From positions 1-64,000 of the forward strand of contig JAMFRP010000038.1 of assembly GCA_026224775.1 (NCBI GenBank): a stretch of 64,000 bases of DNA. The letters are read 5' to 3'. The DNA comes from Bacteroidota bacterium. GTDB lineage: Bacteria; Bacteroidota; Bacteroidia; Sphingobacteriales; Sphingobacteriaceae. Below, piece by piece: positions 25,316-35,446 of this stretch; within the stretch, counting starts at the first letter, position 1, and each line of letters starts with the position of its first letter. A program made the position numbers and the translations under genes. The notes below the pieces were generated by a model. The model did not search any database. It saw only the letters and a list, made by a program, of their open reading frames with translations, and had not been told where the DNA came from.

Positions 25316-28300
25316 CTACTGCAATATCAGTTTCAAATTAAATCCAAACGTACTAAACGATGTATTGAAACTTTGCGAGGTATATGGCTTGGTAATGTTA
25401 GCATCGTAAAAGAAACTGATGTTAAAACGATCACTAAGGGCGTAGTTAATTTCGGGGCGATAGGTAATGTTATCGGCACCGGATGATACCTGGGCAGCCA
25501 ATACATCGGGTTGGAAGATTAATGTTTTGGTGTTCCGTATCGCGAAAGCAAGGTTAAATGTTAAATCGTTTTTCAGGATAAAATCTTCCCATAAACCAAA
25601 TGGGAACCTGAAGTTCTTGGCTTTGTAGCCGAAGCTAATCACCACATCATCTTCATTTTGCTGGGCCAGTTGGCTGTTTAGCAAGCTTAAACTAAGGGCA
25701 CGGCTTTGCATATAGGATATGCTGGTAGTTACGTTATTTTTAAACCGCATATCAATACCCAGCAATGGCGCAAACTGCTCAAATATGGTTACCTGCGAAA
25801 ACTGGTACATAGGTAAAAAGTCGTTGTTGATGTCTCTTGCACTTGAACTTCCGTCATTTTGAGTGTACTGCAATAAGGTTGTATAGCCACCTACGTTATA
25901 GGTTGAGCTGTAAGCATGTTTAAGATCAAACGAATCAAAAATATCGGCAAGAAAAGGAATCTTGACTAAGCCACCATAAGTTACTTGCCAGTTTGGAAGC
26001 GGGATGCTCGGGAACTGGCTCAGATTGGATGATGATGGATTTTTACCAGTATAGGCCGCAAGAAAAGCCGGTACTAATACGTTTTGCGAGTTAGGCCCAT
26101 AACCATCGGCAAAACCTCCGGTTGATCCGCTTGAATTTGGATTTAGCTTACCTAAACGCTCCGAAATGACAGACCGATCATTCATGAATGTATTATACGT
26201 TGGCGAGTTATTATTGATACCGCTGATTTTTGAGAACGCTGTACCAATTGTTATATAAGATATACTGTAATCGCCGGTAGTAACAGGCGAAAGGTTTTCG
26301 AAGCTACTGGTTGCATCCAGGTACTTAAAGTTGGTTTGGTAGGTTTGATCCTGTGTTTTAAACGCGGTAAGAATTATACGCAAGCCTTGTATCGGTTCAA
26401 CGGTACCGTTAAAATGCAGATCGGAGTTGTAGGTTTTTACATATAGTTGATTTTGCAAAGTATCGTTTGATATCCAACCATTTTGAACAGCGCGTGCCCT
26501 GATGTCAGCCTGGCTGCCTAATAAAAACCCGATGCCCGGCGCGTTATAACTAGGATCCTCACCAAATACGGTTGACTGCGGCAGGTATCCCGGCAGGAAA
26601 ATACCTTCAGTTTTAGTATAGGTAACATTCACGCTTTTTACGCTGGTTAATAAACCTTTTAAAATCTTAACAAGTTTACTATCTCCGTCGTCTTTATTGG
26701 CAGTACGTAAAAAGGCAAACTTGTTATAAAGCGTTGTGAAGTTAAAGGTTGGGGTTACCAATATGGTGCGCGAGTTTTGGATGCTATTACCTACATTAAA
26801 CTGTGGGTCATCAACCGAAAAACCAGGTTCGGCAAGCCAGTTAAAATGCGCGCTGTAACTGGTGTTGGCGCTTATCCAGTCCATATATGGAATTTTGTTG
26901 AACGGGATGGCATATGTTGCCCCAAACGTGTGGTTGTAGTTAGTGGTACGGCCAAGGTGCGCCAGGTTGTTGTATAGCGTATCCCTGTTTAAACCGGTTA
27001 ACGGGCCCTGCGGCTCATCAACGGTTGCAAGATTGGTGGCGTCAAAATTAAGGCTGAGTGATTTGGTAAGGTTCCACCCGATGCCGAATACTTTGGTAAT
27101 GGTAAACGTGTTGTTAAACGTTGATGGGATAGCGATGATATTATCCGGATCGTTATTGCGCAAGGTGGTTTCGGAATCAAAGCGATCAAAATCAATACTA
27201 AAATTTAACCGTGATGGCGCAAGGCTGAGGTTAATATCCTTAAATACTTGTAATAAATTACTCTTAACTATTTTGGTGAAAGGTGCCCAATATTTGGGTT
27301 TGTTCGAATAGTTATAGGCCAGCTCCAGGTGGTAGGTCTTCTCAAAATCAGATAAAGTATTGAAATCATGATACTCATAATCAGTATAAGCATAGCTGGC
27401 ATTAAAGTTTGAAATACTATACACCTTGTTTGGAGCGGTAGGATTTGTTTTAGCCACGTGCACATTTGTAAAGTTGATGCTTTTGCGCTGTGTGACAGTT
27501 TCAGCGGCATTTTTAATGGAGTCGCGCTCCTTGGTACTGGTTGCTGTTTTAAGGGTTTGACTCAACAAAATATCGGGCGAAGCCGGGTCATATAAAGGTT
27601 TACTTACCTGCGATGATACGTTTATATAGGTTGGTATATGTACCCCGCTTTTATCCGGGAAGAATTTACCAAGCTCCACATTAGCCGATACACTGTAATT
27701 TGAATTATTATCCAACGAACGGTCTTCTATTTTTGAGTCAAGCGTTCCGAAGCCTGCGGTTTGCTCACCGCCAGATACGTTAATATCGGCAAAATCGGCC
27801 AGTTTTATATCAGCTTTAGCAATAGCGGCCCAACCGGAACGTTGGTTAAAATCAGTAAGCCTCAGCTCATCAAACCAAACAATACCCGATTTTGCGAGGC
27901 CATCATCGGCAGCCGGGTTATTGCCTTTAAACGGATTACGTACACCCAGCATTACGGTAGTTAAACGGCTTAGATCGGGCTGGCCCATAATGGTTATTTT
28001 AGCAGTACCGATCATAACGGTATATGGTACGGTGAGTGGCCACGGCTGCCCTTTATATTTAGCGCCATCACGGGCTAGTTTGGCGTTGGTGAGCAGGTCA
28101 AGCTCCAGATCGATCTGGTTTGCGGCAGGCCATATACTGTTAGGGTTCGAGCTACCCGGCTGTGTAACCGTTAAGGGAATATCGTACTCGTAATAATTCT
28201 CAGTGTAATCAAGCCCCAAACGAATGAAGGTATGCAGGTCGCCATTGTTTAAGGTAATAGCGGGCAATGCTTCGGCATGCACAAACATTTGCAGGTTTTT

Positions 28301-31300
28301 ATAGTTGCGCAAATCATTATTAAACGTTTTAAAAGCCGCCTGCGAATAACCATCGGTAAGGTTATCTACTGTGAGCGATAATGACTGCTCATTTAGCTTA
28401 GTATTAGCATTTATGCTACTGTAATTAGTTTGTTGCTGTATACCCGGCGGTACCACGTAAGGGATAGGCTGGCGGTTACTGTTTTCGTCGATATTAACCG
28501 TACCAACAACCATTGTTGAATGATCCGTAACAGGATTTACGATGGCCGGGTCAGCAAGTACATTAGCCGGATTATTATCGGAGTTATATGCGCGCCAGTC
28601 GCCACGTACCAGTTGCAGTTCGGCGAAACGTAGTATCGAGGTATCGGCGAAACCGGTCATATACAGACGCATGAAACGGATGGATTTAAAATCCTGGATA
28701 CCGCCAACCGCAGACTGATAGCTGGTAATAGGAACACGGAACTGATACCACGTATAAGTTTGGGTTGTCCCATTGGCAAGCTTAACGCTTGAGGTTACTT
28801 TATCATTAACAAAGCCAGTACCTACAACAAGATCTTTAGGGCGAATGGATACGTGGTATTCAAAATATTCATCATCCGTACTCATGTTATTGTCACGGTC
28901 GATATCTTCCGCATCAGGCAGAGATGTGGACGCGGAGGTTTGCAGCCCTAATTGCGCTTCGGACTGGGCAGCAGTTTTGGAGTTACCATCAGTACCATTG
29001 TATTTGCTGTAACGCTGCAAAATACCTGCCCCTGCATGATCAAGCGCCGGGCCCTGGTAGTATTGGTAATCATCTGATGAAGGATCGGTTGTAATAGCAG
29101 CAGCGGCAGCCTGATTAACCTGGGTTTTTATTGCCTGTACCTGGGGCGCAAATTTGCTACGTTCGTCGGCATCTGACAATCCATCCAAACCAACATCCTG
29201 TAAGGCACGAGAATTCGGATCGTTATCAAACGCGTTTACTACCGGCTGTAGTTTAGCTACGCGCCCCCATGCTGTGGTATCAACAGTACTCAGGTCGCCG
29301 TTTACAGGCAAACCATTTTCGATACTTTTTCTACCATCTTTTAATATATCTTCAGATATACTACCCAAGTTAAAGTACAAATCGCCACCAGTTGAGTTTG
29401 GTTTGCCAATAAACGGATCTAATACCCAAAACTCAATATAGGTAACATTTAAGGCTTCAAAATCATTAGTTGATATGGCCCGCATCATACCACCCCAGCG
29501 GCCGGCCGGATTTTGCAACGTTCCATCAACATTTATACCAGTAGTGGCATAGTTATATGGGCCACGGGTATTAGGGTAAAAAGCCAAATCAAGCGTTGGT
29601 AATATTTGCGGCTGGCCGGTTACTGATTGTATAGCAGGATATACCTCCGTTTGCAATACTTCGCGCACATAAGGTTTTGACAACTCGGCCCGTGAAACGG
29701 GGATAGTGGTTGAAGTATAAAATGTTGGGTCGATATTATAAAATGCTAAACGGGCACGGTTAAACCCATAACTCAGATCATCAAATCGTTGCGATTCGGG
29801 GAAAAGCTGCGGCGTGCTTGATATTTGCCATGTATTCGCGCTTTTCAGGTCGATCTCTGATTGGCTATTCTCGAAATCATCCAGATAAGCGGTACCGTTT
29901 TTAGAACCTGCATAATTTAATGCAGCTGGCGTACCGGGTAAAAGCTGGGCAAACTCACCACTAAAATTTACTGAGGATGGCACTTTGGTATGTATCAAAG
30001 GGATATCATCAACCAAACGGGTCAGCATGCGCGAAGGAGAGCTATAGTTTGCATCAAAGCCCCATATGGTATTTGAGATGGACTCTGAGCCAACAGCTTC
30101 GTTTTGCGAGATGGGCTGCTCGGTTAAGTGCATAATGGTTGCTCCCAAGGCCAGTTTTGGGCTCACCTGGTAATCAAACCTTGAACCGTAAAGGGATTTT
30201 TGCTGAACGCCGAACAGTTCATTATTCTCCAGGTTAACCGTTATAGGCTGGCCCGATGAAAGAATAGACTGATTAAGTATACGGATAGTACCGCCATTAT
30301 AATCAACCGTATAATCGTTACCCTCAACTAACTTTTGCGCGCCAACAGTTACCACTACCGATCCCTGCGGAATATTTGTGGCGTTAAGCTGATATTCGGA
30401 ACCACCCTGCGAGGTATATGTACCCTGTATTACGTAGCGGTTTAATTGCGGATAGAATTGCTGCGCCACCGTTTGCGTTGAATCATACAATGGCTGATAA
30501 ACATAGGTGCTTATGAGACTTTGCTCGCCGGGGGCGAATTTGGCGGCGAGGTCGGCACCAAAGGGTTCAACCTCTGGAAAGATAAGCAAGCCATTTTGCG
30601 GATCGATGGTTATACCTGATAGAAAATCAAAATAACCATCGGGCTTTTTCTGATTTTGCTGATCAAGATTATCTAACCCGGTTAATTGCAACCAAAGTTT
30701 ACCCGTGGTATTTTTACCATCGGACATGATGGGTTTTAAGATACCTGAACTGTTATCTAACCGCGATATAGATAATTTAAAATTAGTAGGACTAATTTGG
30801 TATGCACCCAGCGAATAGATGTTTTTCATCATCAAATTCCAAATCGGCAGGTTTGTTTTCAGCAAGGTATTCTTCAGCATCTTTACATACAATACATTAG
30901 GCGTATTGTTATTCACCGGGCGATCGCTGGAGAACTCACCAACCTGGTAAGTAACACCGTTGTAAGTATATTGATAAGCTACAGCCAACACCTCATCATT
31001 ATTTAAAGGGTAGTTAAGTGATATAAAGCCCAATTGCGGATGCAGTGTATACTCTTTGGTGGTTAACTGGCGGGCGTAGGTTAGTTTGGCATAGTTATCG
31101 GTAGCCCCGGTATTATTAAAGTAACTGGCAACGTCGTTTGAGTTTGTTAAACGCGCACCAACTGGCAGGTTTTTCAGCAAACTGTTTGACTGTTGTGTAA
31201 AGCCCGGGATATCCGTACCGGCAGGTAAGCTGGAGTAAGCGCCACCACCCTGAATTAAACGCTTGTTATATGGAGCGTTCTCGCCCAAATCCATAAAAGC

Positions 31301-32377
31301 CAATACATCCCTGGAGTTAGTGGTAGAATTATTACGGTTAGTGATCCAAACTTCGATTTTGGTAATGTTTATACTTGAACTGATGATGGGGCTATTTGCC
31401 AGCGCCTTATCATAATTATTCCTAAAATATTGCGACAGGAAGTAGTGTTTATTAGCATCATATGCATCAGTAGTCAGCTTAAAGTTACCTTGCTCGGAGC
31501 CATTGGTTATAGTGATGCTTTTTGATTGCGAACGCTGTTGCGATATTATTGAGGTAACATTAAGCTTGCCAAATTTCAACTTGGTTTTTACACCAAATAA
31601 CGCCTGCACACCGGTTATTAGCGTGGTATTTAGGGGCATGCTTACCGTACCGGCCTGTATCTCTTGAATAATATCGTCCGGCTTGCCTTTGTAGTCAAGC
31701 TTTATCTGGTTATCAAACTGAAACTGAGCATTGGTGTTATAATTAGTTGCTACGGTAAGGTTAGTACCAATATTACCTGTAACATTTAATTGTATCTGCT
31801 GATCGAAATTAAAGTTAAACTGGTTGCGCTGCTGTGAATTAAATAAAGGGTTATCGTTTTTATTGAGCTGGCCTTCAAATGCCGCATTGGCCGACCCTTG
31901 TGCTTTAATATCAATATTGGGGCCACCGAATATTTGCTCGAAGGTTTGGCTGCGTACTTTTATTTGGGGGATGAATCCGGGTTGTTGTGATTGGTAGGCA
32001 TATTTATCGGCAAGGGTTTTAAAATAATCGCGTTCCGTTTCCTGTTGTTTTATCGCCAGGTACTGCATATATGTTAAGTACTGCGGGGCGCGATAAAGCA
32101 TATCGCCCACGCTTTCATATAAGATATACTGGTTTGTAGCGGCATCGTACACAATGGTACGTACCAGATTTGGCGGATCGGCATCAAAAACCCCCCGACG
32201 CAAACGCATGTTATTGGATTCCTGAATATTATAAGGTTCCTGTACTTTAACCGAGTCTTTATGGGCTGTTACTATTGTAGGATCAGGAAGCTGCTGGGCA
32301 AAAGCACGCCCCACCCCGCAAAACGCGAAAATAATTAAGATACATGTATAAGGTTTTAGCGTAAGATTCTTAGTCAA
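25316..32377 (-). CDS. sprA: SprA, outer-membrane channel of type IX secretion / gliding
   Basis: SprA (Sov in Porphyromonas) is the giant outer-membrane barrel through which type IX cargo leaves the cell, and is needed for gliding in Flavobacterium. The 2353-residue chain matches the family length. It has a signal peptide ending in AFA-QQ, near residue 27. A typical N-terminal region follows (RRGVFDADPPNLVRTIVYD, then GPNIDIKAQGSANAAFEGQL), with many alternating beta-strands and an aromatic C-terminal strand ending in NLKLILQ. The only start that preserves the signal peptide is TTG. It follows ruvA by 23 nt and probably shares the maeB-ruvA transcript. Other type IX genes are not in the window. 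Confidence 0.93.
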   Translation of the reverse strand: MTKNLTLKPYTCILIIFAFCGVGRAFAQQLPDPTIVTAHKDSVKVQEPYNIQESNNMRLRRGVFDADPPNLVRTIVYDAATNQYILYESVGDMLYRAPQYLTYMQYLAIKQQETERDYFKTLADKYAYQSQQPGFIPQIKVRSQTFEQIFGGPNIDIKAQGSANAAFEGQLNKNDNPLFNSQQRNQFNFNFDQQIQLNVTGNIGTNLTVATNYNTNAQFQFDNQIKLDYKGKPDDIIQEIQAGTVSMPLNTTLITGVQALFGVKTKLKFGKLNVTSIISQQRSQSKSITITNGSEQGNFKLTTDAYDANKHYFLSQYFRNNYDKALANSPIISSSINITKIEVWITNRNNSTTNSRDVLAFMDLGENAPYNKRLIQGGGAYSSLPAGTDIPGFTQQSNSLLKNLPVGARLTNSNDVASYFNNTGATDNYAKLTYARQLTTKEYTLHPQLGFISLNYPLNNDEVLAVAYQYTYNGVTYQVGEFSSDRPVNNNTPNVLYVKMLKNTLLKTNLPIWNLMMKNIYSLGAYQISPTNFKLSISRLDNSSGILKPIMSDGKNTTGKLWLQLTGLDNLDQQNQKKPDGYFDFLSGITIDPQNGLLIFPEVEPFGADLAAKFAPGEQSLISTYVYQPLYDSTQTVAQQFYPQLNRYVIQGTYTSQGGSEYQLNATNIPQGSVVVTVGAQKLVEGNDYTVDYNGGTIRILNQSILSSGQPITVNLENNELFGVQQKSLYGSRFDYQVSPKLALGATIMHLTEQPISQNEAVGSESISNTIWGFDANYSSPSRMLTRLVDDIPLIHTKVPSSVNFSGEFAQLLPGTPAALNYAGSKNGTAYLDDFENSQSEIDLKSANTWQISSTPQLFPESQRFDDLSYGFNRARLAFYNIDPTFYTSTTIPVSRAELSKPYVREVLQTEVYPAIQSVTGQPQILPTLDLAFYPNTRGPYNYATTGINVDGTLQNPAGRWGGMMRAISTNDFEALNVTYIEFWVLDPFIGKPNSTGGDLYFNLGSISEDILKDGRKSIENGLPVNGDLSTVDTTAWGRVAKLQPVVNAFDNDPNSRALQDVGLDGLSDADERSKFAPQVQAIKTQVNQAAAAAITTDPSSDDYQYYQGPALDHAGAGILQRYSKYNGTDGNSKTAAQSEAQLGLQTSASTSLPDAEDIDRDNNMSTDDEYFEYHVSIRPKDLVVGTGFVNDKVTSSVKLANGTTQTYTWYQFRVPITSYQSAVGGIQDFKSIRFMRLYMTGFADTSILRFAELQLVRGDWRAYNSDNNPANVLADPAIVNPVTDHSTMVVGTVNIDENSNRQPIPYVVPPGIQQQTNYSSINANTKLNEQSLSLTVDNLTDGYSQAAFKTFNNDLRNYKNLQMFVHAEALPAITLNNGDLHTFIRLGLDYTENYYEYDIPLTVTQPGSSNPNSIWPAANQIDLELDLLTNAKLARDGAKYKGQPWPLTVPYTVMIGTAKITIMGQPDLSRLTTVMLGVRNPFKGNNPAADDGLAKSGIVWFDELRLTDFNQRSGWAAIAKADIKLADFADINVSGGEQTAGFGTLDSKIEDRSLDNNSNYSVSANVELGKFFPDKSGVHIPTYINVSSQVSKPLYDPASPDILLSQTLKTATSTKERDSIKNAAETVTQRKSINFTNVHVAKTNPTAPNKVYSISNFNASYAYTDYEYHDFNTLSDFEKTYHLELAYNYSNKPKYWAPFTKIVKSNLLQVFKDINLSLAPSRLNFSIDFDRFDSETTLRNNDPDNIIAIPSTFNNTFTITKVFGIGWNLTKSLSLNFDATNLATVDEPQGPLTGLNRDTLYNNLAHLGRTTNYNHTFGATYAIPFNKIPYMDWISANTSYSAHFNWLAEPGFSVDDPQFNVGNSIQNSRTILVTPTFNFTTLYNKFAFLRTANKDDGDSKLVKILKGLLTSVKSVNVTYTKTEGIFLPGYLPQSTVFGEDPSYNAPGIGFLLGSQADIRARAVQNGWISNDTLQNQLYVKTYNSDLHFNGTVEPIQGLRIILTAFKTQDQTYQTNFKYLDATSSFENLSPVTTGDYSISYITIGTAFSKISGINNNSPTYNTFMNDRSVISERLGKLNPNSSGSTGGFADGYGPNSQNVLVPAFLAAYTGKNPSSSNLSQFPSIPLPNWQVTYGGLVKIPFLADIFDSFDLKHAYSSTYNVGGYTTLLQYTQNDGSSSARDINNDFLPMYQFSQVTIFEQFAPLLGIDMRFKNNVTTSISYMQSRALSLSLLNSQLAQQNEDDVVISFGYKAKNFRFPFGLWEDFILKNDLTFNLAFAIRNTKTLIFQPDVLAAQVSSGADNITYRPEINYALSDRFNISFFYDANITKPYTSQSFNTSFSTFGFNLKLILQ

Positions 32378-32400
32378 AAATCGTTCAAATTATAAAGTAA

Positions 32401-32985
32401 TTATAAGTTTTTCAGCGCATATTTAATCAACTGTTCAACAGTTAAATCTTCAGTATTTTTGTTTATTTCCTGTTCCAAAATCTTTTCAGCGGCATTACGT
32501 GCAAAGCCCAGCATCACCAAAGCCGAAAGTGCCTCATCCTTAGCGGTTTTGTTTACCGGCATAACGGTAAGGGTGTCCGGTCCTTCTTTGCGTAATTTAT
32601 CTTGTAACTCTAATATTACACGTTGCGCCGATTTGGGGCCGATGCCTTTTATACGTTGAATTAAGGCAACGTTGCCACTGATAATGGCATTTTGTATTTC
32701 GGTTGGGGTGATGGATGAAAGCATCATTCGCCCGGTATTTGGGCCAATGCCTGAAATAGAAATCAAATGCAAAAACAGGCGACGCTCGCCTTCATCGGCG
32801 AAGCCATAAAGACTATGTCCATCTTCTTTTACGTGCAGCCAGGTGTACAGCTTGCAACGTTCGGCGGTGCCTAATTGTGAATAGGTATGCAGCGAAATAT
32901 TGATATGATAACCCACTCCGCCGGCATCAATAACCACATACGAAGGGCTCTTAAAAGCTAATTTACCATCAATATAAGCGTACAT
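32401..32985 (-). CDS. ruvA: Holliday junction branch migration protein RuvA
   Basis: RuvA binds Holliday junctions as a tetramer and recruits the RuvB motor. The 194-residue chain begins MYAYIDGKLAFKSPSYVVID (OB-fold). Helix-hairpin-helix motifs with LISISGIGPNTGRMMLSS and LIQRIKGIGPKSAQRVILEL follow, then a flexible linker and the C-terminal RuvB-binding domain (ALVMLGFARNAAEKIL). All three domains are present. It lies 14 nt after the malic enzyme gene and directly upstream of sprA; ruvB and ruvC are elsewhere. Confidence 0.97.
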   Translation of the reverse strand: MYAYIDGKLAFKSPSYVVIDAGGVGYHINISLHTYSQLGTAERCKLYTWLHVKEDGHSLYGFADEGERRLFLHLISISGIGPNTGRMMLSSITPTEIQNAIISGNVALIQRIKGIGPKSAQRVILELQDKLRKEGPDTLTVMPVNKTAKDEALSALVMLGFARNAAEKILEQEINKNTEDLTVEQLIKYALKNL

Positions 32986-32999
32986 GTTTTATCTATATA

Positions 33000-35300
33000 T
33001 TATTTTTTAAGTGTCTTATTCTGGGCATCTTCTTTTTCCTGCGCGTCAACAACGGCTATGGTAATCATGTTTACAATTTCGCGTACGGAGCTGCCTAATT
33101 GCAGTACGTGTACGGGCTTTTTCAAGCCTAACAATATTGGCCCCACAGCTTCGGCGCCCCCAATTTCCTGTAAAAGTTTATAAGCGATGTTACCCGACTC
33201 CAAATTAGGAAATATTAATGTATTTGCAGGCTTGCCTGTAAGGGTCGAGAACGGGAAATTATCTCTTAACAGGTCAGGGTTTAATGCAAAGTTTGCCTGC
33301 ATATCACCATCAACTATCATATCCGGATATTTATCATGCAGCATTTGAACTGTTTCTCTCACTTTATCAGGTATCGCCCCATTATTCGACCCAAAGTTAG
33401 AATAGGAAAGCATGGCCACGCGTGGTGTGATGTTGAATTGCTTAACCGAGCGCTCAATCAATACCGTAATATCTACCAGTTCCTGCACGGTTGGGTTTAC
33501 GTTTACCGTAGTATCACCAAAAAATACAGGGCCTTTTTGGGTAAGCATCATGTACATACCCGCTACACGGTTTATACCATCTTCGGTGCCAATGATTTGC
33601 AGGGCTGGTTTAATGGTGGTTACATAATCTTTGGTTAATCCTGAGATCAATGCATCAGCCTCGCCAAACTGCACCATTGATGCCCCGTAATAATTACGGT
33701 CGGCCATTAGTTTTTTCGACTCGTGTAAACTAACACCTTTACGCTGGCGCTTATTGTATAAGTGATCGGCGTATTTTTGTGTATTGGGCGCACAACCGTC
33801 TTTTGTGTCGATGATTTGCACATCATCCAGGTACAAGTCATTCTCACGCATTATGCGCTTGATGGTAGCTTCGTTGCCCAGTAAAATTGGTGTAGCAATG
33901 CCCTCTTCTTTAATAATTTGGGCGGCTTTTAATATTTTGTAAGTATCTGCTTCGGCAAAAACAATGCGTTTCGGGTTTTGCTTGGCCTTATTGGTAAGCG
34001 TACGCATAATGCGGTCATCAGCACCAACACGGGCACGTAACTCTTCTACATAAGCATCCCAATCGGTAATAACTTTACGGGCTACTCCTGAGTCAATAGC
34101 CGCCTTCGCTACCGCGGATGAAACCTCGATAATAAGACGCTGATCCATCGGTTTTGGGATGATATATTCCCTGCCGAACTTTATATTTTTTGCATTGTAG
34201 GCAAGATTAACAGCCTCGGGCACCGGTTTTTTGGCGATGCTGGCGATGGCGTTAACCGCCGCGATTTTCATTTCTTCGTTAATAGCAGTGGCCCTAACAT
34301 CCAGCGCGCCACGGAAAATGTATGGGAAACCCAATACATTGTTCACCTGGTTAGGAAAATCAGAACGGCCGGTAGCCATAATGATGTCCTTACGGGTAGC
34401 ATGAGCAATATCATAAGCAATCTCCGGCTCAGGATTGGCCATGGCGAAAACGATTGGGTTTTTAGCCATGGTTTTAAGCATATCGGCTGTTACCACGTTA
34501 CCTGCTGAAAGACCAACAAATACGTCGGCGTTCTTCATGCCGTCAGCAAGAGTTGTTATATCCTTGCGAGTGGTGGCAAATTGTAGTCTTATTTCATCAA
34601 GGTCGGTGCGCTCGGGGGTTATGAGGCCGTTGATGTCGTACATCACCATATTTTCCGGCTTAACACCTAATGATAGGTACATGCGCGAACATGATATGGC
34701 TGCTGCACCCGCGCCGTTAACCACCATTTTTATTTTATCGAGCTTCTTGCCTTGTATTTCGCAGGCATTTATTAAGGCCGCGCCGGATATAATTGCCGTA
34801 CCATGCTGATCATCGTGCATTACGGGGATCTTCATTTCGGCTTTCAGGCGGCGCTCAATTTCAAAACAGGTTGGGGCCGATATATCTTCGAGGTTAATAC
34901 CACCGAAGGTTGGTTCTAAAGCCTTAACAATGGCTACAAATTCGTCTGGCGTTGTGGCATTTATCTCTAAATCGAAAACATCAATATCGGCATAAATCTT
35001 AAATAGGAGGCCTTTACCTTCCATTACCGGTTTACTAGCTTCGGGACCAATATTACCCAGGCCCAATACGGCAGTACCGTTGCTTATTACCCCTACTAAA
35101 TTGCCTTTGGCTGTGTATTTATACACATCGTCAACATTTTCGGCAATGCGTAAACATGGCTCGGCTACACCCGGCGAATAGGCCATAGTAAGATCGCGCT
35201 GGGTATCGGTAGGCTTGGTTGGCACTACCTGTATTTTTCCCGGCCGTCCCTTAGAATGGTAATTTAAAGCGTCCTGTTTACGATTGGTTTTATTCTGCAT
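33000..35300 (-). CDS. maeB: NADP-dependent malic enzyme with phosphotransacetylase-like domain
   Basis: The enzyme decarboxylates malate to pyruvate with NADP reduction. Residues 1-~430 are the malic enzyme: TMAYSPGVAEPCLRIAE, VMHDDQHGTAI with the metal-binding acidic pair, and the nucleotide-binding VVNGAGAAAISCSRMYL. Residues ~440-766 are a phosphate-acetyltransferase-like domain (RIVFAEADTYKILKAAQII onward) that in MaeB proteins acts in acetyl-CoA regulation rather than catalysis. The 766-residue length is typical of MaeB. A TAATTTTG box lies 19 nt upstream of the ATG. It leads the maeB-ruvA-sprA run. Confidence 0.95.
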   Translation of the reverse strand: MQNKTNRKQDALNYHSKGRPGKIQVVPTKPTDTQRDLTMAYSPGVAEPCLRIAENVDDVYKYTAKGNLVGVISNGTAVLGLGNIGPEASKPVMEGKGLLFKIYADIDVFDLEINATTPDEFVAIVKALEPTFGGINLEDISAPTCFEIERRLKAEMKIPVMHDDQHGTAIISGAALINACEIQGKKLDKIKMVVNGAGAAAISCSRMYLSLGVKPENMVMYDINGLITPERTDLDEIRLQFATTRKDITTLADGMKNADVFVGLSAGNVVTADMLKTMAKNPIVFAMANPEPEIAYDIAHATRKDIIMATGRSDFPNQVNNVLGFPYIFRGALDVRATAINEEMKIAAVNAIASIAKKPVPEAVNLAYNAKNIKFGREYIIPKPMDQRLIIEVSSAVAKAAIDSGVARKVITDWDAYVEELRARVGADDRIMRTLTNKAKQNPKRIVFAEADTYKILKAAQIIKEEGIATPILLGNEATIKRIMRENDLYLDDVQIIDTKDGCAPNTQKYADHLYNKRQRKGVSLHESKKLMADRNYYGASMVQFGEADALISGLTKDYVTTIKPALQIIGTEDGINRVAGMYMMLTQKGPVFFGDTTVNVNPTVQELVDITVLIERSVKQFNITPRVAMLSYSNFGSNNGAIPDKVRETVQMLHDKYPDMIVDGDMQANFALNPDLLRDNFPFSTLTGKPANTLIFPNLESGNIAYKLLQEIGGAEAVGPILLGLKKPVHVLQLGSSVREIVNMITIAVVDAQEKEDAQNKTLKK

Positions 35301-35319
35301 CTTCTAAAATTCAAGGAAA

Positions 35320-35327
35320 CAAAATTA
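35320..35327 (-). promoter_or_regulatory. Predicted -7 box (TAATTTTG) of maeB
   Basis: The minus strand shows TAATTTTG 19 nt before the maeB ATG. It is an exact TAnnTTTG match and would drive maeB-ruvA-sprA. No -33 TTTG is seen at the normal spacing. Confidence 0.5.
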
Positions 35328-35446
35328 CGATTCTTTTTGACTGCTTCCGGCGAAATACGTCAGTTAATGATAATTTGATACCCAGATAATCTTAGCTGAT
35401 GTTATTGACTTATAACTCAGCTAATCATCTAAAAATATATCTAAAA

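Noticed and set aside
26777..29441. Several plus-strand open frames inside sprA
   Set aside because: They are antisense shadows of a continuous, well-identified 2353-codon gene; none has a recognisable domain.
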